Of a stretch of DNA of 11,221 bases, positions 7,543 through 11,221 are shown piece after piece. The translations under genes were made by a program, and so were the position numbers. The notes under the pieces were generated by a model that was given only the letters and a program-made list of their open reading frames with translations, had not been told where the DNA came from and did no database searches. This DNA comes from Thermoproteota archaeon (GTDB taxonomy: Archaea; Korarchaeota; Korarchaeia; Korarchaeales; Korarchaeaceae). The stretch covers positions 1 to 11,221 of the forward strand of contig WAOH01000134.1 in assembly GCA_015521385.1 (NCBI GenBank). The letters are read 5' to 3'. Every line of letters begins with the position of its first letter. Within the stretch, counting starts at the first letter, position 1.

Positions 7543-7559
7543 TAAAAACAGTGAAAACC
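7543..7559 (-). terminator. T-rich tract downstream of the ribbon-helix-helix gene
   Basis: On the minus strand this reads ggttttcactgtttttatc, two T-runs about 50 nt past the stop of the minus-strand gene. A further TTTTT directly follows that stop (7604-7608). Both fit archaeal T-run termination. No comparable T-run is seen on the plus strand for nurA. Confidence 0.4.
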
Positions 7560-7608
7560 ATCAAGGAAATCGTTAATATAGATGATTATCGACTCTTCTG
7601 TTCAAAAA

Positions 7609-7809
7609 TCACCCTCTGAAGTGAGATACAGCTTCCGATATAAACTCCTCGTACACAGCCCTCACTCTCTCGGCGTTCTTGGTCCTTATGAATCCCAAGA
7701 GGGCAGCCTTAATGGCCTCGGATCTGCTCTTGAACATGCCTTCCGATACGAGGGCATCGATGGCATCGATGAGTTCCTTGTCAACCTGCAGCGATACCTG
7801 CTGGCTCAT
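7609..7809 (-). CDS. CopG/Arc-type ribbon-helix-helix regulator
   Basis: This 66-residue protein has the ribbon-helix-helix form. An N-terminal beta strand, QVSLQVDKEL, supplies DNA-contacting residues. Helix A (IDAIDALVSEG) follows, then the turn KSRSEAI and helix B (KAALLGFI), with a short basic/acidic C-terminal helix. RHH proteins dimerise and bind the major groove as transcriptional regulators, often of their own promoter or of a toxin-antitoxin pair. No toxin-like gene sits next to it: its downstream neighbour is nurA in the opposite direction. The start is well supported by an aaggtg Shine-Dalgarno at 7815-7820 (minus) and a TATA box further upstream. Its targets are unknown; the 7862-8051 gap and its own promoter are the nearest candidates. 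Confidence 0.8.
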   Translation of the reverse strand: MSQQVSLQVDKELIDAIDALVSEGMFKSRSEAIKAALLGFIRTKNAERVRAVYEEFISEAVSHFRG

Positions 7810-7840
7810 TCTCTCACCTTACCAGTTCTGCGCGGCTCCT

Positions 7841-7850
7841 CTATATAAGC
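7841..7850 (-). promoter_or_regulatory. TATA box for the ribbon-helix-helix gene
   Basis: The minus strand reads gcttatatag, a near-consensus TATA centred near 7846. The predicted start near 7820 leaves an 11-nt leader that begins with the aaggtg Shine-Dalgarno in front of the ATG at 7809. Confidence 0.65.
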
Positions 7851-7861
7851 GATTATTGTAG

Positions 7862-7994
7862 AAATTCAAAACGACACTCGTCGAATGTAAGCTGGAGTTC
7901 GCTATCACTCAAGCCTGAATGGATCGACTTAAAAAGTTCAGTTCAAGGGCCGATGTTCGCACCCTTGCTCACCGGTGCTCGGCGGAGTGCTGAA
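7862..7994. other. Gap between divergent promoters, with a hairpin
   Basis: No convincing gene is seen between the two divergent promoters. The clearest structure is an imperfect hairpin at 7944-7967: arms CAAGGG and CCCTTG, an inner CGA/TCG pair and a TGT loop, with a small internal bulge. An 8-bp palindrome CACCGGTG follows at 7970-7977, and CGAC-N4-GTCG lies at 7872-7883. A TATA-like cttaaaaag at 7928-7936 would start transcription near 7958, inside the hairpin, so it does not clearly drive it. The segment could hold operators, a small RNA, or nothing functional. Confidence 0.35.
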
Positions 7995-8009
7995 GTATAG
8001 TTTATTTAG
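7995..8009 (+). promoter_or_regulatory. TATA box for the RAM–tsr3 operon
   Basis: The sequence gtatagtttatttag has a TATA-like core gtttattta centred near 8003. The predicted start near 8029 gives a leader of about 22 nt containing a gagggg Shine-Dalgarno (8040-8045), 6 nt before the ATG at 8052. Confidence 0.55.
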
Positions 8010-8051
8010 GAGCCTATACATTAATCCCGAAGGGGAAAAGAGGGGTCCGAG

Positions 8052-8294
8052 ATGGGTATGTTGGAGGCGTTCATAGCCATAAGCGTCAAGCCATCTAGTA
8101 CGACCGATCTGAAGAAGGTGTTCCCGGAGAACGAGAAGGTCAAGGAGGTCTTTTACGTCACCGGGGAGTTCGACTTCCTCCTCAGGGTGGAGGCGGCCAA
8201 TACGTTCGAGCTAGCTAGGATAATAGAGAGCCTGAGGAGCCAGGAGGGCGTCGAAAACACCGTCACCTTCATCGTGCTGGAGAAGCTGAAGTGA
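8052..8294 (+). CDS. Stand-alone RAM domain (Lrp/AsnC effector-binding) protein
   Basis: This 80-residue protein consists only of the RAM fold of Lrp/AsnC regulators. It has an opening strand AFIAISVKP, a helix around TTDLKKVFPEN, the strand VKEVFYVTG leading into the conserved GEFDFLLRVEA, a second helix (ELARIIESLRSQEG), and the closing strand VENTVTFIVLEKL. There is no helix-turn-helix, so it does not bind DNA by itself. Stand-alone RAM proteins are known in archaea and form amino-acid-binding oligomers that may join full-length Lrp partners. A gagggg Shine-Dalgarno supports the ATG at 8052; the ATG at 8058 is possible. Its TGA overlaps the GTG of the next gene by 4 nt, implying translational coupling. 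The ligand is not visible from sequence. Confidence 0.82.
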   Translation: MGMLEAFIAISVKPSSTTDLKKVFPENEKVKEVFYVTGEFDFLLRVEAANTFELARIIESLRSQEGVENTVTFIVLEKLK

Positions 8295-8812
8295 GCGCCG
8301 AGAGAGCTAGGATCAAGGTAATAGTACTCCGACTCCGTCAAGACGATCCGAGGAAGGCCACAGGCTCAAAGCTCCTCAGACTCGGGCTCGCCGAGAGATA
8401 CAGGCCCAGCAGGGGATCGTTCCTCGTGGTTCTAAATCCATTCTCCCGCAGGTTCCTGTCACCCCCTGACAGAGGTGGAACTAAGGGGGTTGTGGCCGTT
8501 GACGCCTCTTGGCGTAAGATCGAGTCGGTCAGGTGGCCTCGCGGGAAGCAGCGCCGGCTTCCCTTTCTAGTGGCGGCCAATCCCATAAATTACGGGGTTC
8601 CCGAGAGGCTATCTACGGTCGAGGCACTAGCAGCGGGTCTCTACATCTTAGGATACAAGGAGCAGGCCCTCGAACTGCTCGATCCGTTCAAGTGGGGTCG
8701 AGAGTTCATACACCTGAACTATGACAGGCTGGAGGCCTATTCCAGTGAGGAAAATAGTGAAGAGGATGTGAGGTCGCTGGACAGCAGGTTCAGGAGGGAA
8801 TTAGCGGGATAG
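8291..8812 (+). CDS. tsr3: Tsr3 family rRNA aminocarboxypropyltransferase
   Basis: Tsr3 transfers the aminocarboxypropyl group of S-adenosylmethionine to a small-subunit rRNA uridine derivative (m1-pseudouridine in eukaryotes) late in 40S/30S maturation. The 173-residue length fits archaeal members. It starts with a small RLI-like region in which DDPRKATGSKL replaces the common DPKKCSG form, so the cysteine is lost. The DUF367-type core follows: VAVDASW at 68-74, RLPFLVAANPINYG at 89-102, STVEALAAGLYILGYKEQA at 108-126, and an F-x-WG-x-x-F-x-x-LN-x-x-x-LEAY helix pair at 134-150. The GTG start at 8291 gives the classic 4-nt GTGA overlap with the RAM gene, so the two are probably made from one mRNA. 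The end overlaps the convergent pfpI-like gene by 12 nt. Confidence 0.9.
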   Translation: MSAERARIKVIVLRLRQDDPRKATGSKLLRLGLAERYRPSRGSFLVVLNPFSRRFLSPPDRGGTKGVVAVDASWRKIESVRWPRGKQRRLPFLVAANPINYGVPERLSTVEALAAGLYILGYKEQALELLDPFKWGREFIHLNYDRLEAYSSEENSEEDVRSLDSRFRRELAG

Positions 8813-9307
8813 AGCCCTTTCTATTGCCTCCACGAATCCCGGGAGATCGATGGGATACCTAGAGGTGATCAGGTTTCCGTCCACCACCACAGGCTCGTCC
8901 ACCCACTCGGCACCGGCGTTCACTAGATCGTCCCTCACCTGCCTGGCTGAGGTCAGCTTCCTCCCCCGTACGACCCCCGCGGAGATGAGCACTTGAGGTC
9001 CATGGCATATGGCGGCGACCACCTTTCCGGCTCCCAGCATTTCCCTCACGAACTCCAGAGTATGTTCATCGAGCCTCAGTTTGTCTGGGCTGTAACCGCC
9101 CGGGATTATGCAGGCATCGAAGTCGCTGGCCCTCAGGTCGGACGTCTTAGCGTCGGGCTTCCACTTCCTGCAGCCATGCTTGCTCCCGAACTCATCCAGC
9201 GGGGAGGCCACTACCACCTCATGCCCCTTCCACTTGAAGTAGTAGAGAGGGAAGGTGAACTCGTCGTCTTCAACCCTATCGTGCACAAGTATAGCTATCT
9301 TCGCCAT
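8801..9307 (-). CDS. PfpI/DJ-1 superfamily protease or deglycase
   Basis: This 168-residue protein belongs to the class I glutamine-amidotransferase-like fold and is close to the archaeal PfpI/PH1704 type. The nucleophile is Cys101 in the elbow AICHGPQ, followed by His102 and an ISAGVVRGRKLTS segment. Glu13 in RVEDDEF fits the catalytic acidic residue, and IIPGGYSPD and SRYPIDLPGF are family hallmarks. Members are described as intracellular proteases and as deglycases that repair methylglyoxal- or glyoxal-damaged proteins and nucleotides. Which applies here cannot be told. The ATG at 9307 was preferred over a GTG at 9313 because gggtg sits at good spacing, although a TATA box places the start of transcription near 9315 and makes either possible. 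The gene end overlaps tsr3 tail to tail. Confidence 0.9.
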   Translation of the reverse strand: MAKIAILVHDRVEDDEFTFPLYYFKWKGHEVVVASPLDEFGSKHGCRKWKPDAKTSDLRASDFDACIIPGGYSPDKLRLDEHTLEFVREMLGAGKVVAAICHGPQVLISAGVVRGRKLTSARQVRDDLVNAGAEWVDEPVVVDGNLITSRYPIDLPGFVEAIERALSR

Positions 9308-9336
9308 GTTCACCCACCCGATATTGTGTCGGAGCC

Positions 9337-9346
9337 AAATTTATGG
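9337..9346 (-). promoter_or_regulatory. TATA box for the PfpI-like gene
   Basis: The minus strand reads ccataaattt, centred near 9341, in the 47-bp gap after the pheA stop. Predicted transcription start is near 9315. The gene therefore appears to have its own promoter despite lying downstream of pheA on the same strand. Confidence 0.55.
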
Positions 9347-9354
9347 TTTCGAGG

Positions 9355-10176
9355 TCATAGGGCCGAGGTCCTCTTGTAAGTCCCCAGCACCTTCACCCAT
9401 ATGGACTCGTTCTCCAACTCCTCTAGGGCATCTCTCACGTATCCTTCCCACAGCGACCCCTCGAATTCCACGAAGAAGGAGTAATTCCAAGGTTCCCTCC
9501 TTATAGGACGGGATTCGAGCCATAGGAGATTGATGTTCCTCCTGGCAAACACGCCCAACGCCCTCCATAGTGCTCCCGGTACGTGCCTGGTGGCGAAGAA
9601 GGCCGAAGTCGTGTCAGCGTCCCTGGGCCACTCCCCTTCGCTGGTGATCACGAAGAAGCGAGTAGTGTTATGGGGCAGGTCCTGGATGTCCCTAGCGAGT
9701 ACTTCTAGATTGTAGAGTTCGGCCACCCTCTCGCTCGCTATCGCCGCTCTCCTCTTATCTCCCCGCTCGGCCACTTCCCTGGCAGCACCGGCAGTGTCGA
9801 AGCTCGGGATCACCTCCCACCCTCTGGACTTGAGGAATCCCTCGCACTGGGATATCGCCTCCGGGTGGGAGTATACGACCTCGATATCCTCCAATCTAGC
9901 GCCCCTAACTCCGAGCAGGGCGTGCCTCACTCGGACCTTGACCTCTCCGACTACCTTAACGTCCCTCTCCAGCAGGAGATCTAGGGACTTCCTTATGCTC
10001 CCGGTGCTGGAGTTCTCCACTGGGATGACCCCATAGTCCGCCTCGCCCGTTTCTACAGAGTCGAACACTTCCTCAAGGAACCTTTTAGAGAGGGGTAAAT
10101 ATTCTTGCTCTTGGAAGAACCTCCTAGCCGCTTCATCGCTGTAGGATCCCTTCTCTCCCTGAATGGCTATTTTCAT
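9355..10176 (-). CDS. pheA: Prephenate dehydratase with ACT domain
   Basis: PheA converts prephenate to phenylpyruvate with loss of water and CO2, the penultimate step to phenylalanine. The 273-residue product is a typical monofunctional two-domain enzyme. The catalytic periplasmic-binding-like part (about 1-180) shows IAIQGEKGSYS at 3-13, VIPVENSSTGSI at 50-61, SHPEAISQC at 103-111 and TTRF at 171-174, whose second Thr is catalytic in the family. The regulatory ACT domain covers about 188-268, with GALWRAL at 201-207 and ESRP at 221-224, the motifs that bind phenylalanine for feedback inhibition. No chorismate mutase domain is fused. The ATG at 10176 starts exactly at the conserved first strand. 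No other aromatic-pathway gene is visible here, so regulation is likely mainly allosteric. Confidence 0.95.
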   Translation of the reverse strand: MKIAIQGEKGSYSDEAARRFFQEQEYLPLSKRFLEEVFDSVETGEADYGVIPVENSSTGSIRKSLDLLLERDVKVVGEVKVRVRHALLGVRGARLEDIEVVYSHPEAISQCEGFLKSRGWEVIPSFDTAGAAREVAERGDKRRAAIASERVAELYNLEVLARDIQDLPHNTTRFFVITSEGEWPRDADTTSAFFATRHVPGALWRALGVFARRNINLLWLESRPIRREPWNYSFFVEFEGSLWEGYVRDALEELENESIWVKVLGTYKRTSAL

Positions 10177-10188
10177 CTACCCACAACC

Positions 10189-10195
10189 GGAGGAG
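10189..10195 (+). promoter_or_regulatory. Strong Shine-Dalgarno fixing a TTG start
   Basis: GGAGGAG lies a few bases before TTG at 10199. It closely matches the anti-Shine-Dalgarno and decides the start of the gene that follows. The first ATG in the frame, at 10241, has no such site. Confidence 0.65.
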
Positions 10196-10198
10196 CCG

Positions 10199-11221
10199 TT
10201 GAAAAACGTTATCATTAAGGCCCTCCGCACACCTAGAAAGATGGGAGGAAAAGCGGGGAGATCCCTGTTAAGGGAGATAACCAAATATGTCGGGAGGCTC
10301 GGTAGGAACATAGCCGTTCCTCCGCACCCCAGCATAGATGCCGGGGCGGAGAGGCTCATGGGCCTGACCAGAGTATACGCCACGGATCCGGCCTTGGGAG
10401 TTCCCGAGGAGGATCTGGGCTACTTCGCCTTCCACTTCTCCGCGTCCGATGTCGCCGTTCTGGGTGCCGAACCCAAGCTCATGACAAGCACCATACTCCT
10501 GCCGGCCGACGCCGATGACGATGCCGCCTTGAGGATAGCTAGGGGGATAGACTGGGAGGCTTACAGGTACGGCGTGGCCGTGATAACGGGTCACACGGGT
10601 AGGTACGAGTCCGTCAGGGAGCCCATCGTGGTGACAACGGTCATAGGAGAGGTCAGGGAGCCGGTGACTCCCAAGCTGGCCAAGGTAGGGGATAAGCTCC
10701 TCCTAGTCGGTGTGCCCGGGGCGGAATTGATGTACGGAATTGCCCACTTCAATCCCAAGCTTCTCGAGGAGAGATTCGGTAAGAGGAGTGTGGAGAGGTG
10801 GAGGCGATCCAGATGGATGCTTACGGTCGTGGATTCGGCTAGGGACCTCGTCCTCTTCTCCCGGGTGAATGGCATGAAGGACGGAGCGGAAGGGGGTCTC
10901 ATCAGGCTCTTGAACGACTTTGCAGATGCTGCGGGGCTCGGTTTCACTGTGAACAGGGATGTCATCCCCTTTCCCCCTGAGCTTCTGAAGCTGAGTGGCG
11001 AGATGGGGTTCGATCCCCTCGCCGCCTCCAGTTCAGGCGTGGTATTGGCTGCCATCCCCGGCAACCTCCCCCTAGGTTTCCTTAAGGACCTCATGGAGTC
11101 CCATGGGTTCGTAGTGAGGGTGATAGGGGAACTCAGAAGGGGAGGTAGGGAGCTGATCACGAACGGGGAGGTCAGGGACTTCCCGAGTCCTGAGGAGGTT
11201 CCGGATCCGTATCCCGATCTC
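10199..11221 (+). CDS. AIR synthase-related protein (HypE-like), 3' end missing
   Basis: The frame is open for 341 codons to the right edge without a stop, so the gene is partial at its 3' end, though probably nearly complete. The product follows the PurM/HypE/ThiL/SelD plan. The N-terminal ATP-binding domain has YATDPALGV at 60-68, SASDVAVLGAEP at 81-92 and STILLPADAD at 97-106, then VAVITGHTG at 126-134. The C-terminal domain has KLLLVGVPGAE at 166-176, MKDGAEGGL at 226-234 and FDPLAASSSG at 271-280. The last two match EGG and the SSG loop of HypE-like proteins. The usual glycine-rich GPGxGEDAA loop is replaced by VPPHPSIDAG around 40-49. No hydrogenase genes are nearby and the substrate is unknown. 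The TTG start rests on a strong GGAGGAG; ATG at 10241 would remove 14 residues. Confidence 0.82.
   Translation, partial: MKNVIIKALRTPRKMGGKAGRSLLREITKYVGRLGRNIAVPPHPSIDAGAERLMGLTRVYATDPALGVPEEDLGYFAFHFSASDVAVLGAEPKLMTSTILLPADADDDAALRIARGIDWEAYRYGVAVITGHTGRYESVREPIVVTTVIGEVREPVTPKLAKVGDKLLLVGVPGAELMYGIAHFNPKLLEERFGKRSVERWRRSRWMLTVVDSARDLVLFSRVNGMKDGAEGGLIRLLNDFADAAGLGFTVNRDVIPFPPELLKLSGEMGFDPLAASSSGVVLAAIPGNLPLGFLKDLMESHGFVVRVIGELRRGGRELITNGEVRDFPSPEEVPDPYPDL

Noticed and set aside
7536..7615. Inverted repeat agggtgat / atcaccct flanking the gap between nurA and the RHH gene
   Set aside because: Perfect for 8 bp and partly extended by acag/ctgt, but the arms are about 64 nt apart with no folding core between them, so a terminator hairpin is unlikely.
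7580..7619. Possible C/D box small RNA (gatga near 7581-7585, ctga at 7616-7619)
   Set aside because: The C box fits poorly at its first two positions, the spacing of about 30 nt is too short for an archaeal C/D RNA with D' and C' boxes, and the 3' part lies inside the RHH coding sequence.
7609..7809. RHH gene as an antitoxin of a toxin-antitoxin pair
   Set aside because: No small toxin-like gene adjoins it on the same strand: downstream is the convergent nurA and upstream is the divergent RAM gene.
7862..7994. Search for a tRNA in the largest gap
   Set aside because: The gttcaagg near 7941 resembles part of a T-loop, but no acceptor stem, D arm or anticodon arm can be paired around it.
10591..11160. 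Minus-strand open frame of 189 codons opposite the HypE-like gene
   Set aside because: Ser/Pro/Thr-rich low-complexity translation with no motif, lying wholly opposite a clear AIRS-family gene. Such frames are expected opposite GC-rich coding DNA.
1..11221. CRISPR arrays, insertion sequences, integrases or prophage genes
   Set aside because: No regularly spaced repeats, terminal inverted repeats, transposase motifs or attachment-site duplications were seen. Codon usage looks even across the window.

Overview
This window most likely comes from a thermophilic archaeon. The gene complement is archaeal: a HerA–NurA DNA-end-resection pair, a stand-alone RAM-domain (Lrp/AsnC effector) protein, a Tsr3-type rRNA aminocarboxypropyl transferase, a ribbon-helix-helix regulator and an AIR-synthase/HypE-like protein. 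Several genes have archaeal TATA boxes about 26 nt upstream of, or just before, the start codon. Arginine is mostly AGG/AGA and isoleucine is often ATA, as in many Thermoproteota and Korarchaeota. Base composition is moderately GC-rich, with AT-rich intergenic gaps. I cannot place the genus; Korarchaeota or a related deep TACK lineage is a guess.

Layout. 1-245: 3' end of a gene encoding a PUA-like RNA-binding domain. 289-1728: IMP dehydrogenase family protein with a CBS pair, probably leaderless. 1794-3741: membrane-protein pair, a small TM-helix-repeat (MscS-like) protein overlapping a 12-TM MFS-like transporter. 3742-4800 (minus): polyprenyl diphosphate synthase whose motifs resemble the eukaryotic type III GGPP synthases. 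4801-4910: divergent promoter region. 4911-7509: herA–nurA operon. 7609-7809 (minus): small ribbon-helix-helix protein. 7810-8051: divergent regulatory gap with a hairpin. 8052-8812: RAM-domain gene coupled to tsr3. 8801-9307 (minus): PfpI/DJ-1 protein. 9355-10176 (minus): prephenate dehydratase with ACT domain. 10199-11221: AIR-synthase-related gene with a TTG start and strong Shine-Dalgarno, running off the right edge.

Most genes are core housekeeping: GTP synthesis, membrane lipid precursors, recombination/repair, rRNA modification and phenylalanine synthesis. The genome is compact. Neighbouring ends abut or overlap at 3741/3742 (convergent stops), 6325-6332 (herA/nurA), 8291-8294 (RAM/tsr3) and 8801-8812 (convergent tsr3/pfpI). 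No rRNA, tRNA, CRISPR array, insertion sequence, prophage gene or recognisable defence cassette was found, and I do not see a clear new multi-gene system. The points most worth a second look are the eukaryote-like prenyl synthase, the altered nucleotide-site motifs of the IMPDH-family protein, the coupled RAM–tsr3 pair and the unexplained 7862-7994 gap.
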